The notes beneath the pieces are model-generated. The model ran no database searches. It had not been told where the DNA came from and worked only from the letters and a program-made list of their open reading frames with translations. A stretch of 64,000 nucleotides of DNA, taken from contig OW388291.1 of assembly GCA_936450465.1 (NCBI GenBank), positions 36,866,656 through 36,930,655 of the forward strand. The letters run 5' to 3'. Position 1 is the stretch's first letter. Each line of letters starts with the position of its first letter. Positions 36,226-49,960 of the stretch are shown in pieces. A program made the position numbers and the translations under genes. This DNA comes from Gibbula magus (taxonomy: Eukaryota > Mollusca > Gastropoda > Trochida > Trochidae).

Positions 36226-39200
36226 TGAAACAACAAATTGGTGTGAGACGTCCAAGAACAAAGGCTAATTAAACCCAGTGGGAATCTGCACAGAAAGAGA
36301 AAATAATTCAGTGATCCATTTAAGAAGACAAGTCAATCACCTTAATGGGAAATGGGTTACACACTCAACTTCATACAGTTTGCATAAGATCTGTTAAATT
36401 TAAGTTTACAGATGTGAGTTAAATTCATTTTACCATTTTATTAACATGTTCAGTATTACTGTTGGCCAATTAAACCCGATGGGAATTGGCACAGAAAAAG
36501 ACTACAATTCAGTGATTCATTTATGAAGAGCCAATCACCTTAATGAGAAATAAGTTACATATTCAACATCATATAATATACGTTTAATTTGAGTTTTAAA
36601 AAATTAGTAAACTTCATTTAACGATTTTACAACACGTTGAATACTACTTGTTTACATGCATCATTAATAATACACATTTGTTAGAAAGGTATAACTCTTC
36701 AACACTCGTGCTTTGGACCATATATTTAATCAACAATAATTTAATGTGAAACATAGGGGGTTTTCTTGGTGAAAAATAAAACAGTTTAAGGCAATAAAGA
36801 GAAATGTATGACATATTCGACACATCAGTTTATAGAAGGTTGGCACATTATATTCTTGTCTCCGGGTAATTTCGAAATGAACTTGATTTCGAAATGCTGA
36901 AATGGACATGAATGGAAAACATTGATAGAAGGTAATGTAACTAAAAACCGATACCCTGATATAATGAGTGAGTAAGTGAATGTGTCTGCAATTAATATTT
37001 ACACAAGATGAAGTTAAATTTTGTATATATTTAAACCAAATACCCGTTTCTCATTTAATTGATATTTGTAATGGAATTTCTTTTGACAATTAGCGCAGAA
37101 ATAAATCATGCACTGAACGTGATGTTCAAACATGAAATAGTGCGGAACTAATTACTTGTCAAAGGGTAATTTATTAAAGAGTCAATGGAAACTGATTAGG
37201 AACCTGCCATTCCCCTGTGTAAATGATTGTTTGAAATGCCTGTGAATTCATCTGCAACTGAATGAAACATTATGGTGAAGTGAATTGCTGTTTCATGCCG
37301 CTTTTAAGAATATTCCACAAACATCATGGCTGCTAGTATTTTTGCAGGGAGAAAACCTGCAACATCACTGTGGCTTGATATATATAAGTGAAACCTGCAA
37401 GCACCGGCTGTAACTAGCGAAACATGGTACTGAGCTGGAAAACAACCATACTCCCAATAGGATAGTTTCACATTTACTTAGATTCAATGATACTTAGAGA
37501 TATTACCTGCCAGACAGACAGACATGTTGTTTAATTACGTCTACCCTCAAATGGTAAAACACTGTAATAGTAAAACATTAAAACAAGGCACTCCGTTTGT
37601 AGAAACGAAGTATATTTAAAAAAGAGATTAAAATGAGATCATTACAAATAACAACAGGTTATTGTACACAGATAAAATGTCAATATTTAAAATTAATATT
37701 GTTTATTATGAATGATTGAAGACTTTTCACTAATATTTAATGCATTGAAACATCAATCAACAACTATGTTTTACCGCATGTACATATTCGTTCGTACCCC
37801 TTGTTTGATCCTTCATTCGAATCAAAACATACATGTATTCATGGTATGATGACATCGGACTGCTACCTTCTTTCTGAAATTCAACAACACCAATTGATAT
37901 AAGGGGGCAAATGTTCAAAATAGATTCTTAAGTCATGACATCAAACAAGTTGAGTTATGACACCAGCTGTTGTGAAAATGATAAGCATTTCTGCTCATGA
38001 CGGCACCAACGTTTACCCAGAAACATGCCTGTATATTGAACTGTAATATCATTAATCTTAAAAGCACCCCCACTTTCTCCGAAACATCGCTAAAGGGGAA
38101 GGCCATACTAAATTATTGTACTTTATAGCTGGACAACGTTATTTTATTTAATGCAAATGTATTGTAGGCAATCCGAAATATTATGTGTTATAATACAAAT
38201 GAATATCATATTTTCATCAGTAACATGAGGGTATCCGTATCTTTAATACGTCTAAATAACCAGTGTATGGCTCATAAAGATCAAAATAACCAGCCAACGA
38301 AATAACCTAAAATCAAGCAAAATTTTTTGCAACTTTCAAAACACGATATTCGTTTGCTGACAATATAGCCTGACCAGCTAGTCAGCCTTAGGTCCTGCAC
38401 AGTCAGGGTATCAAGGAATCAGCAATACCTGAAATGTTTTCAAAGAGAGTCAGTATTGAATTTGTCTGATTTGAACTAGATGAATGCAAGTCTGAGATTT
38501 GACTTATGCCTGAAGGAACAATTGTTGCTCATCAGTGGTAATCACACAGTGACCTCCCCTTGAGTCAGACACACTGGTTTGGTTCGATAGAGGGTCAATT
38601 GTGTTACGCCTCTTCACTAGACAGCTGATTTCATCATACATGCGGATCTTGTCACTATTCACTATTAATGAGGAGACTGATTCCGCCACATCATAACCTT
38701 TATAAAGTCAGTAATGGTTGTCTTTATGAGCTTTGAAATATGTCTTGATATGATTGGTGAGCAATTTACAAGAAGTTCTGAAATGTGCTTCACTGCTCTC
38801 ACGCACTTAAATTAACACAATATATGGAATTGCGACATACCGTCGAAGGATGTTACCCTCTACAGGTCATGGATACTTAAATAAATGAGGTCATTGATAA
38901 CAGTATATAAAATAACATGGCACCATTTATATAACATTTATATTGAAACTACTAGCAAACATTAATTTCTTATATTGCATTATAAATAAATGCATTATAA
39001 TAATGAAATGATTATCACCTTTATAGATGAATACATTTTGATATGTGTCATTTATTGTTTTATATTTCATCTACAGACGCAATTAAGTTCAAAGCAAAAT
39101 CACTTAATCTTTCAATGAAATAGAGCTTGTAACTCCCAAACTGCCCTTCAGGGTTGATTCGAAAAATTAGAGATAACCTTCGGGCAAACTTTGATGGAAG

Positions 39201-39560
39201 GAGTTTTGTCATGAAGGTCAGCACTTCAATGATATTTTCAACTTGATCAAGACATAATTTGTTCTTGAAGCAATGTTTCTTTATTGAACCTGATCTATTT
39301 GCCTGGAAGTGACCAGCTCCTGGAACATGCTGACTCAGAGAGAAGGCGAGAGTGCTTCCGAATGCTCAATCATTGCGAAAGAGTTCCTTCAAGTAATGAG
39401 AGCGGCCTGAAAGCTCTATTCAAACGAAGACGCACACAATTCATCGAAAGCACGTGCAAAATGCAAAAGGTCACTTAGACTATGAGTAATACATGTTTAA
39501 TTGTAATCATTAGATTTGCCTTACTTTTTCATTTGCATTGCAAATGGATCATTCATTTGA
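36226..39560. repeat. Dispersed repeat family R2, inverted relative to 53110-54850
   Basis: Several blocks appear reverse-complemented downstream. AATTGGTGTGAGACGTCC (36237) matches GTCTCACACCAAATTG (54802). GGAACCTGCCATTCCCCTGT (37200) matches the complement near 54040. GAGAGCGGCCTGAAAGCTCT (39398) matches AGAGCTTTCAGGCCGCTCTC (53233). A SINE family 1 fragment lies at about 37280-37440. The class is unknown. The 39284-39478 open frame lies in this repeat and is not conserved as protein. Confidence 0.65.
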
Positions 39561-40740
39561 CTTGAGGTATTGTCCGAGTTGTTCATAGTTGTGTTGAATC
39601 ATACCTTCCCTTTGTCATTGGAGTATTCAAGTGTTCGTGTCATAATCATTAATCGTTAAATCAACATGCTGTGTCAATGCTCCAGCTCCATTCAGCTATC
39701 ACTGTATTGCTAATCTCATAATATGAAGACAGCAAAAGATGGTGTAAATACATATCAAGTTGAATAACATTTTTGTTGAACTTTTACAGTTACGGAGCGA
39801 ACATGTTATTCCAGAATAGGTAAACAAACAAATACTGAATCAAACTTTTATTCACTTATAGGCAATAGTAGGCATAAGCACTAATGTGACTATACATACA
39901 TTTATTAAATACAACGATGAGTTTAGCCTCAGTTTCCTACTTGACATACAGAGTGATAATCAGAAGTGATAGCCACACAAACATTACGTACAATCTAGGA
40001 TATTTCTTTCTTTGAAATTGTGAAAAATACATTTGGATGAATTCACTGCAGTGTCATCACTATTACTATTGAGAAGGTTGACAAATTTAAACATGTTTGG
40101 TTTATAATATACATTTTATCTAAATATCTTTCTTCAAAAATCGTATTGTTTCATCATAAGTTAATGTTTACTTGTCGTTTCAATATAAATGTTCTATAAA
40201 TGTGGCCATGTTATACAAAAGTATTCAATTTATTGTTATTGATGACCTCATTTATGTCGGTATTCATGCCCTGAAAGAGTAACATCCTTCATATTGACTG
40301 TATTACACTTATTGTGTTACTTTAAATGTGTGTGTGCAGAGAGGGTACAGACATTTCCTGATACCTATTTCAGAATGAATCACCAATCATATCAAGACAT
40401 ATTTCAAGTCTCATAAAGGCAACCATTACTGATTATAAAGAATCAGTATCCTCTTTAATAGTGAATATCGACAAGATCCGCTGTCTAGTGAAGAGGCGTA
40501 ACAATTGACCTTCTATCGAACCAAGCCAATGGGGAGGTCACTGTGTGATTACCACTGATGAGCAACAATTGTTCCTTTAGGCATAAGTCAAATCTCAGCA
40601 GTGCACTATTCTAGTTCAAATGAGACAGATTCAATACTGACTGTAATATAAATCATTTCAAGTATTGCTGACTTCTTGATACCATGAGGTGTTTATGTGA
40701 TTCGAAAGCAACCAGCTGGTCACGCTTTACTTTTTATGAC
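38346..40740. repeat. Large imperfect palindrome
   Basis: 38346-38930 is recognisable in reverse at 40190-40740. GGAACAATTGTTGCTCATCA (38515) opposes TGATGAGCAACAATTGTTCC (40556). TTGTGTTACGCCTCTTCACT and CATATCAAGACATATTTCAA are also shared. The centre holds the R2 block 39130-39560. Confidence 0.75.
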
Positions 40741-41137
40741 AAGTACATGTATATAGTGTCAGCAAAAGAAATGTTGTAATTTGAAATTGGACTTTCCTCA
40801 GTTTTCTCAGTCCAATTCAAAATCAAACATAATATGTTGAGTACAAATTACGAGCCTACCCCTTCTTACACACTAAGGGTATTTAGGAGTATTAAAGATA
40901 AATATACCCTGATGGTGCTTTTGAAAAATGATAGTCCTTTGTATTCTAAGACATGATAGTTTGATAATTTGCAATAAATATGAACTTAATAGAAAGTTGT
41001 CCACAGCTATATATCGTCGTAATTCATTATGGCCTTGTCCTACAGTCATGTTTTGGAGAAAACGTTAGTGCCGTTATTAGGGCAGACATATTTATCACTT
41101 CCATAACAGCTGGTTTTTAATGTTTGATATTTTAAAT

Positions 41138-42170
41138 TAGGAGAAAAAGCTCTTGAAACTGAGCTTAACCACCCAGCATAAGACGTTCCTAATCTTTGAA
41201 TGAGAAAAACAATCGTGAAACTGATCTGCTATCACCAGATGAGTAACGTTATTTATATAGAGAAGGTATAGTATTGCACAACAGTACAAGTAATTTGGAT
41301 TCAAATTCATTTTCCCCATAAAACGCTTCTGGTCGCTGTCTTGATGTCTCTGTATCATTGTCTCTGCTTGAGAAGGAAAGGAATTGAGATGAAGAAGTTA
41401 GGTTCATGCAACTTTTGTAAATATTGATGGAGTTGTTGGCGGGACAGTTGTGATTTATATGTGATATGATTGACATCTACAAGACGTTATAACAATATGT
41501 TAGGGAGGCGTCCAGATAAAAGGACCTCTATATATGCAAATATTGGCTCAGTGTAGATGTCATTTTATTGGCTTACATATTACATATGAGGTTTAAGAGG
41601 AATAACTGATACCATTTCCACTCAGGAGGATACTTGATTCTATCCTTTAAGTCGAGGACCTCTCTATCAGTCATCCATTAGATCATCAGACAAATCGTTT
41701 GTGTTGTCAATGATCAAACAGTGATCACACTCAGCTCTACTTCTTTCAGCCTATTAATCATATTAATCTTGAAATCTTCGATGGAAACAAAAAGAGTTAG
41801 TTTGGGGTCCTTCAAAAAGTTCAAAAGATCTTGTAAAACGATTAAAGATTTGTCATCCCGTTTGGAATGGATACAAATAAGCTGAGAAAAACATGTTTGT
41901 TTGGAAGCATTAATCATTATTTGAAACACATATAAACGTCACATGCTGTCGGAATAATGTAGTTTAATGCAGATCGTGAATCGTTTTGCTTTCACATTCA
42001 ATCTTTAAATTGGCCAATATATTGTTTGGTTTGTATAGAGTCAGTTGGATTGAAATGAGTTGTGTTACTTTTTTGTCGTATGAAGTAAGTTCAGGCTATT
42101 ATTCAGTCATATTTGTCAATATTAAGTTACAGTTATATAAATCGACCCAATAGTCCATTGTATATCCATA
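41138..42170 (+). repeat. Dispersed repeat family R1, direct copy 1
   Basis: Collinear with 62846-63900 from the CTCTTGAAACTGAGCTTAAC block to AATAGTCCATTGTAT. A reverse, more diverged copy lies at 33560-34690. Contains only broken short frames. Unknown class; 1 kb length without visible ends. Confidence 0.7.
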
Positions 42171-42179
42171 TGATTAGAA

Positions 42180-42888
42180 GGCTCTGTATTGTAAACCATT
42201 AGCTCAGCAGACTAACCTGCCAATGACCAATCTGTGTTCACACTCACACTGCCTCTTTCTATCTTATCAAGAAAGGGTGTTTTAAAAAATTAGTTTTCAT
42301 CTTTGTAGTGCTTTCAGGTTTAAAATGATAATATAAAATAATGAAGATAATTTGAATTGAATACAATTTCTGCTATAAATTTTCGAAATCTATTCACATG
42401 CATTTTAAGGTGACAATGTTGATTGTCATATGATATGTTAATTAACTTCATTCCAAAAGAGAAGGTTGAAGGATTATAATTGAAGTATTATGACTACTAT
42501 ATTAACCATGAGAAATATCAGTGGGCATCAAAGTGAGATTGTACACTGCCCGCCAAAAGAAACACCTTCGAATTTCCATATTTCTTATCAGATGTCTAAA
42601 TGTTAGACATGTTAGCAACATTGCATAATTATAAAGTTGTATCATTTATGCCCAACATTTCGAAGTTTCAGAACGTGTTACGAAGGGATGGCAATTGTTT
42701 AAAAAAGGCAAGGGTATTTGTTCAGTCTTTGATTCTTCTGTCACAGAAATGACATTTGAAACAGATTTACAAACAACTACGAACAATAATACAGGAACAC
42801 AGTTGCATTGAATTGGTGATGACGCCACAGATGTAAGATGTTCAGGTGCGCAAATAAGTTGTACTTTGGGCGTGGTTTTCTAAATACA
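42180..42888. other. AT-rich sequence, no gene seen
   Basis: A single CTGCCCGCCAAAAGAAACAC near 42546 resembles one terminus of the TA-flanked MITE family, but no partner end was found. Confidence 0.45.
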
Positions 42889-44208
42889 TTTACAGGAAGG
42901 TCAAAACTTCTAGCATTGTTGAATTTCGAAAAACGCCATATGTGAATTATTCATCTTATCTCTGGATGTATTTACAGAAGTATTTCATGCAGGAGTCGAC
43001 CATCTATCGGCAGCACTGACTGTTCATATTCAGCTGTTAGGACTGACGATTCACAGAAAAGAGGCACAAAGAGAGAAATACTTCAAACAACAATTGAATG
43101 ACCTAACACATTCAATGGTCTCTGTTTCATTAAGTAATGGCATGCCATGCAAACCCTAATGTGTGTGCACGTGGTTTTCAAAACGTGTCAAATTCTGTTA
43201 CATCTGTAATGGACACGTAACAGCGACAGTAAATGAGGTGAATTAGGGTCACGAATAACCATATTAAAATCTCAAATAGTCGATTATAATGAAATTAACG
43301 TAACCCTAAAAAGTCATTCGTAAACTCTTATGAAATTAGAAACGCAAATGGAATGTAAGGCAAGGCTAATGAATACAATTAAACTTGCATCACTCCGAGC
43401 GTGTGTGACCTATTACATCTTGCGCGTGCTTCAAAGAATGATTTGCTTCTTCTTAAAAATACATCTCTCTGATCGCTGTCATCGATTTACAGACATTGCG
43501 TTTAAACTTATCAGAATAAGGTTTTCGTGAGTCATTAACATCGTTCTTAAACGGAGTTACAAGGAACTATTTTTGTCTTGCAGCACACCTCTGACAATAT
43601 TGTTAGAGTATTGAGCATTTGAAAGGATACGTGATTAGACAAACTCCTTTCCCAAACCTTTTGAAATTCAGCAACTGTAACTGTAGTGATTAACAATCTT
43701 ATTGAATAAAAAAAAACTAATGAAATTGCGGAAGAAGAGAATGGTGAATAATTTGAATAGGGTTAGCTTCACTATACTCACCTTGCAAAATCAATTTACA
43801 CGATTCAGCAATTGGATTCAATAAAGTGCAATGTAAACAGAATACAGACAGAAGCTTTATTCGGTAATTGAGGCCATGTGACCTTTAATACAGTTGTGTT
43901 TGTTTTGACATGTGAAAATGTTATACATTCATTTTTCTTATTTAAAAAATCATTCTTAATAACAGATAATATGATATTGAAATTTCTAGAATTCAGCAAA
44001 TTTATCATTAATTGTTCATCGTTGTGCACAGTTGATAGTCATAGGTAAATATAAACTACCGGGCAAAAGAAAGTACTCACCTCAGTTGATTTTATCATAT
44101 GTATGATTTTCCATTGTAAATATCTCAAGTTTTCGATGTCATAATCCAAAACTGATAAGTACAAGTGTTTAGTTAGCAGTCAAAGAATACTTCTACATGT
44201 TTTTTAAT
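42889..44208 (+). repeat. Local tandem duplication, copy C1
   Basis: Starts at ATTTACAGGAAGGTCAAAAC and is nearly identical to 44403 onward. It lacks the 922 bp present in C2 at 45011-45932. Its trailing TA-family MITE (from about 44052) loses homology to C2 at about 44208. The short frame at 43330 is shared with C2 but only because the DNA is duplicated. Confidence 0.93.
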
Positions 44209-45010
44209 TATTTTTTCTAAATACAAATACTGACTCAGTTCACATTTTTTCTGCGATTTTATGGCATTTCATAGTATTTCTTTATCAGTAAAACTATGAG
44301 ACCACTATTGACTATATTTCAGAAATTATTTCATCATATATTTTAACAAAATATGAAGATGTTTATTTCGACAGGTAGGAAATATGTTGGCAAGCTTTGA
44401 CCCATTTACAGGAAGGTCAAAACTTCTAGCATTGTTGAATTTCGAAAAACGCCATATGTGAATTATTCATCTTATCTCTGGATGTATTTACAGAAGTATT
44501 TCATGCAGGAGTCGACCATCTATCGGCAGCACTGACTGTTCATATTCAGCTGTTAGGACTGACGATTCACAGAAAAGAGGCACAAAGAGAGAAATACTTC
44601 AAACGACAATTGAATGACCTAACACATTCAATGGTCTCTGTTTCATTAAGTAATGGCATGCCATGCAAACCCTAATGTGTGTGCACGTGGTTTTCAAAAC
44701 GTGTCAAATTCTGTTACATCTGTAATGGACACGTAACAGCGACAGTAAATGAGGTGAATTAGGGTCACGAATAACCATATTAAAATCTCAAATAGTCGAT
44801 TATAATGAAATTAACGTAACCCTAAAAAGTCATTCGTAAACTCTTATGAAATTAGAAACGCAAATGGAATGTAAGGCAAGGCTAATGAATACAATTAAAC
44901 TTGCATCACTCCGAGCGTGTGTGACCTATTACATCTTGCGCGTGCTTCAAAGAATGATTTGCTTCTTCTTAAAAATACATCTCTCTGATCGCTGTCATCG
45001 ATTTACAGAC

Positions 45011-45932
45011 ACTGTAATTGATCAGAACCACTCTGGCTGTCCCCTTGAGTCGTCCTGAGTCGAGCAGGTCACTTCCAGACAAACAGTTTAAAATGTGCTA
45101 TTGACTTAGATAACACTTTGAAATGGTCATCTAAAAAAATCCTTTCTTGGTCAAATGAAAAACAATTGAGAGCTTCCAAAACAAACAACATGCAGTATGC
45201 ATCAGGTAATAAGTGTAATTTAATATAAGAATAATCAACGAGTTGCGAGGAATTACGGATTATCTGTCCCGAGTTAATTATTGTGATATCCGTAATTCCT
45301 TGCAACTCATTGGTTATTTTTGTTCTTACCTAAGTTCATTTTAAAGTGTAAAAATCGAAACATAAGACGCCACATCACAATCTCAGATTAGACAGTACAT
45401 ATAATACAAATTATATATTCATATGCCATTCATAAACCTTCTCACACCTTCAAGATGTGCGAATCTAAATAGTTTGCTTCTAACGCTCTTTTTTCAGGAA
45501 GATTCTAATGTAATTGGTTAACTTTTTTCCCAAAATAAATTTCGGACATAATAAACAACTTTTAAATATTATCGCAGAATGAAAGAAACTAAGTTAAACG
45601 TAAACTAGCAATCGCTCAGTTCCAATACAAGATAGGAATGTAATTACGTCAATAAATGTAAATGTATAGTTAATGACAACATGACAGGTAATTATTTCAT
45701 GAATGGGCGTAAAGTAGTTCCGTCAACCAATCAAAATACAAGTTAAATTTAGAAAAACTGTAATTCCCATGACCATTATGAAAACTTTAATACCCGGCAT
45801 ATCTTTGCCCGCTTGGGTAAGAAAAACAAAGTACAGCATCACCTATTACAAGTGTATATCTTAAAACGAGGTAAGTCAAGATTTAGATTTATGATACAAT
45901 GTCCCAAATAATAGGTAAACATTCCAATATCA
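45011..45932. mobile_element. 922-bp insertion in C2 containing a hairpin
   Basis: C1 reads TTTACAGACATTGCG without a break. C2 reads TTTACAGAC, then 922 bp, then ATTGCG. No clear target duplication or inverted ends were seen, so a deletion in C1 is also possible. The interior has the hairpin 45231-45319 and no coding frame. Confidence 0.6.
45231..45319. repeat. Hairpin, ~31-bp arms
   Basis: ATAATCAACGAGTTGCGAGG plus AATTACGGAT on the left pairs with ATCCGTAATTCCTTGCAACT plus CATTGGTTAT on the right, with few mismatches and a loop of about 25 nt. The arm motif AATAATCAAC also occurs in the 8502-8600 hairpin. Confidence 0.8.
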
Positions 45933-46492
45933 ATTGCGTTTAAACTTATCAGAATAAGGTTTTCGTGAGTCATTAACATCGTTCTTAAACGGAGTTACAA
46001 GGAACTATTTTTGTCTTGCAGCACACCTCTGACAATATTGTTAGAGTATTGAGCATTTGAAAGGATACGTGATTAGACAAACTCCTTTCCCAAACCTTTT
46101 GAAATTCAGCAACTGTAACTGTAGTGATTAACAATCTTATTGAATAAAAAAAAAACTAATGAAATTGCGGAAGAGGAGAATGGTGAATAATTTGAATAGG
46201 GTTATCTTCACTATACTCTCCATGCATTATCAATTTACACGATTCAGCAATTGGATTCAATAAAGTGCAATGTAAACAGAATACAGACAGAAGCTTTATT
46301 CGGTAATTTAGGCCATGTGACCTTTAATACAGTTTTGTTTGTTTTGACATGTGAACATGTTATACATTCATTTTTCTTATTTAAAAAATCATTCTTAATA
46401 ACAGATCATATGATATTGAAATTTCTAGAATTCAGCAAATTTATCATTAATTGTTCATCGTTGTGCACAGTTGATAGTCATAGGTAAATATA

Positions 46493-46976
46493 AACTACCG
46501 GGCAAAAGAAAGTACTCACCTCAGTTGATTTTATCATATGTATGATTTTCCATTGTAAATATCTCAAGTTTTCGATGTCATAATCCAAAACTGATAAGTA
46601 CAAGTGTTTAGTTAGCAGTCAAAGAATACTTCTACAGGTTTTTTAATTGAAATTAAAAGTTTAATTTTGTTTTTAAATTACTGTTGATGATACACAACTG
46701 TTCATCGACATATAAGACATATCCCATGTGAAAATAAATAAATGTGCCTGATTCTGCACACATTTGAAACATGTTGGTGAAAATTTCATTATTAACCCTG
46801 TCTTCATTACAAAAAGATATTTGAACTTAAATTTAACCTCAGTCACCAACAAAGTCATTCAAACTACTGCAGATAAGTATTATTGTATCGTGTCATAGTC
46901 AAATACATCTGATTTCTTTTAAATATTGAATTAATCGAAATAAACTTAGGTGAAAACTTTCTTTTGCCCGGTAGTT
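46493..46976. mobile_element. TA-flanked MITE with AACTACCGGGCAAAAGAAAG termini
   Basis: TA at 46491-46492 and 46977-46978 flank AACTACCGGGCAAAAGAAAG and CTTTCTTTTGCCCGGTAGTT. Its left part is duplicated at about 44052-44208 in C1. Termini resemble those of 15147-15724 (CGGGCAAAAGAAA core), suggesting one Tc1/mariner-type superfamily. No transposase. Confidence 0.82.
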
Positions 46977-46999
46977 TATGTTTCTTACAGATTTATAAT

Positions 47000-47400
47000 A
47001 ACTACAGGTGAGAATAGACAATTTATACATAGCCTTCATTACAATAATGACAAAAACTTCTAGATTAGTATTAACATTAAAATTGTGTAATGATATTCGT
47101 AATTTACAAAGAACTCTTAATGTAGATCACATCAGTTAAATATTTTTTAGGAAGAAGGACATATTTTATACTTGAATAGTTGCACATAAACCTTGAGGAT
47201 GATATTTGACAATGCCAGTTTTGGTAGAATATATCATGCAATTTCTGCTTAAGAATAGAAATAAATAACTTATCATTTCCAACATCTTGAGATATCCAAG
47301 CAAGAGAAAATCCAGACATACAAATAATATATCTAACATCTGAAATCCAAGAATCTTTACCATTTTATCTAATATTTGTAATCGTTTTCTGTCTGCAAAT
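47000..47400 (-). pseudogene. Probable LINE/RT C-terminal fragment, frameshifted
   Basis: On the minus strand, a frame ending at 47104 reads LHDIFYQNWHCQISSS followed by an aromatic/basic stretch and KKYLTDV. This resembles the post-RT spacer of animal LINEs (a W...I..S...Y..K...YL pattern). A Cys-rich SRSFCHYCNEG can be read just downstream in another frame. Frames are broken. Assignment rests on pattern memory only. Confidence 0.35.
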
Positions 47401-47581
47401 GTAAACAGAATAGTTTTTTCGTTTTTGTTATAAAATATGCAATTTTAGAAACGTTGAATTCGATTAATCAATAACTGCATACTTGACAAGTATAATGATA
47501 CTATTATAAAAACAATAGACCTTAAAGGGAACGCAGATATATTTAAAGCTTGTGTGAGTCTCCTCTGTAAACACTATAACT

Positions 47582-47905
47582 AATAAGAGTATATTTATAA
47601 TGCGCACATATCCATGCGCAATGCATGCTCAAGGCGCTACACAATTATTACTCTGAAGGAATCGTACGTTCGCTGCCGCCTATTAAGCGCTCCGCGCGAC
47701 CGTATAGGCCCATACATTCCCGTGTTCAGGTACCCATTTGTACAGCTGGGTGAACTGAGTGCAATGTGGATGAAATGCCTTGCCAAAGGACAAAGCACTG
47801 TGTAAGACTCAGGTCACAAATGTTTGGTGTCTCCACCGGAATTCGAACCCGGGTTGGTGTGAGAGACAGGTATGCTCCACACAGTGGTGTAGTGGTCAGA
47901 TTGAA
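47582..47905 (-). mobile_element. tRNA-derived SINE, family 2, second copy
   Basis: Shares with 14300-14594 the blocks CAGGTACCCA, ACAGCTGGGT and GACTGAGTGCAATGTGGAT-like, and a tRNA B-box (CCCGGGTTCGAATTCCGG on the minus strand). At the head end, CAGTGGTGTAGTGGTCAG (47882-47899) is in the plus orientation, opposite to the rest, indicating a small 5' inversion. No target duplication confirmed. Confidence 0.75.
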
Positions 47906-49960
47906 ACAGCTAATCTCAACTCTTCTGGTCATATATATTTTCGAAGAACATTCTAGTTAACATTAGTTGTTCAGCAAACGTAATCATTTCGGCCACTGGC
48001 TACAACATAAAGATGGACACAGGTTTAAATACTTTACTTTATGCCCGTTGTATGTCCAAAATCTTTGGCACTGGATAGAGTCACTGACAGTTTAAGTTTG
48101 AGAACGATATGTAAATGTAAATATGATAAGTGTTATTCATAGATAAAAAGTGTGTGATATAAAATCAGCTAACAGTAATGAAATGAAATGGTCGTGACAA
48201 ATTATCATGACAATGATACAGTAGTAGATAAGATGGTACCATGAAAATCCTTCAAATGCTCAAATGTGTTTGATTTGCAATGGAGGACACCAGGAAATTA
48301 CCAAAGTTGAACAAAGATTTCAGTTCAATCACAGTCTCTATCTATGCTACAGTAAGAGCCTATTAGGTTATTTTATTTGATACAGGGTAACAGGAGCGTC
48401 TGATAAGTTAATCAGAGTTATTTCAAGTTTTCTGGTGTTCTGATTAACACTATTGACTTCTGTTCCGACACGTTTCAGTAGATTTACAAGTTTCATTGTT
48501 GATCACTCCATCGTCAGCTTCATCGCAGAAGCAAGCCCATCGTCTCCAACGTGTTTGATTAGGTAGTGAAGTAGGACTTTAACATGTATCATTGATGTAA
48601 ATAGGAGAGGTTCAATTCGAAATAGTGTATATCGTATGCATGGGGATGTCAGACATGTTACAACACGAATACTTGGCACACCGGTCTAATGTTTTATAAA
48701 AACATATGTTTTATGGATTACCAACTAAATAGTCTCTTTCAAAACTTCGTGAAAGCAATGCTCATGCATGTTCTTTCAAACCAAATTAATATTTATATCT
48801 ATGCTGTACATGCTGAAGCCCCGAAACGTTGGATCAGACAGGTTTTCCATTTCCTTTGATCACACAATTATTGCAGCCTTTGCAACGAGAAAGTCATCCA
48901 ACCTAAGGTTATTGCAAGTAGCTCTTCAAACACTGTCATAACGGTTGCCAGGGTTTTCAGATAATTGACTGTCTATTTTTAAGGAATTATTAAGCAAGTA
49001 TTTTTATCATTCTCAGTTAATAAAATTGATAAAATTAAATAATAAACTAGTTTGCTAACAGACGGATTTCAAGGTCTTACACGTGCTAAGAGTGTGTAAA
49101 TAACGGCATTTGATTTATCATTTATTTCCTGTTTGCTGAATTAATACAACCACAATAAGATGGAAAAATACACTTCACCATGACATTTTCTTAATGTCAT
49201 TTATTTCGCATCCCTGGTCAAGATCACCGTGACACTAAATTGGAAACTAAAATTTAAATAAAAAGAGAACGATCAGATGAAATAGCAGTACCAACTTGTT
49301 TTTGAGCGTTACCATTTAACATAACCTGGGGGATTTTATAACTCATATCATCAAAACAGATCATTAGTACGATTTATGTTATTGTTTGTAAGGAGATGTA
49401 AGGTATGTAAAATAAGTACTATTAGAAAAGAATACACGAAACAGCTTCTAGTATAACGTTCTATTACCTGGAGTGATGTTTTGAAAGCAGATGGATTGTG
49501 TTTTCCCTGTTGTTATTTGCGATTTTACAAAGAAGAAACTCTGAGATGTAGAGGTCGCCGCTTTCGTAAATATTATTTCTCATTGGGTGAAAAAGAAGTT
49601 GTTTGTATACATGTGAGATGCGTGAAATCTAGAGGAAGTGATCACCACGTCTGGCCAGTAAACTATTTAAATGAAAGATGACCCTTTCGTATATGTTAAA
49701 GATGGAGTTTTTGTTATTGCATAGGTGAGGATAGCGTGTCTTTTACTAGTTACATCACATCAACAGATTGAAAGGACTGAACAGTAGACCTAGTTAATAA
49801 TAATATATTATGTAATCATGCATAACCAGTATTGAAGACAATTGCCAATTCTTCTTCTGATCCTGTATCCAATAACGTTGACCAACTTTTTGAAGTACGT
49901 TTGGTAAACGAGCACTCATTAGCGTGTAATTTAAGTAGGTTAATGACCTCATAACTCTCC
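47906..49960. other. AT-rich sequence, no gene seen
   Basis: Only short incidental frames (such as 49481-49681, which lacks any recognised motif). No repeat family identified. Confidence 0.5.

Larger units (their letters stand above)
44402..46642 (+). repeat. Local tandem duplication, copy C2
   Basis: Near-identical to C1, with a 922-bp insertion (or C1 deletion) at 45011-45932, and a complete TA-flanked MITE at its right side. The few mismatches show this duplication is much younger than the 11-kb one. Confidence 0.93.

Noticed and set aside
42546..42888. Complete TA-family MITE
   Set aside because: Only one terminus-like motif was found. GGGCGTGGTTTT near 42868 is too weak a match to serve as the other end.
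43330..45058. Two open frames with the same first ~54 residues (MKLETQMECK...)
   Set aside because: They are identical only because the DNA is tandemly duplicated. They lie over a dispersed AT-rich repeat, diverge at an insertion, and show no domain.
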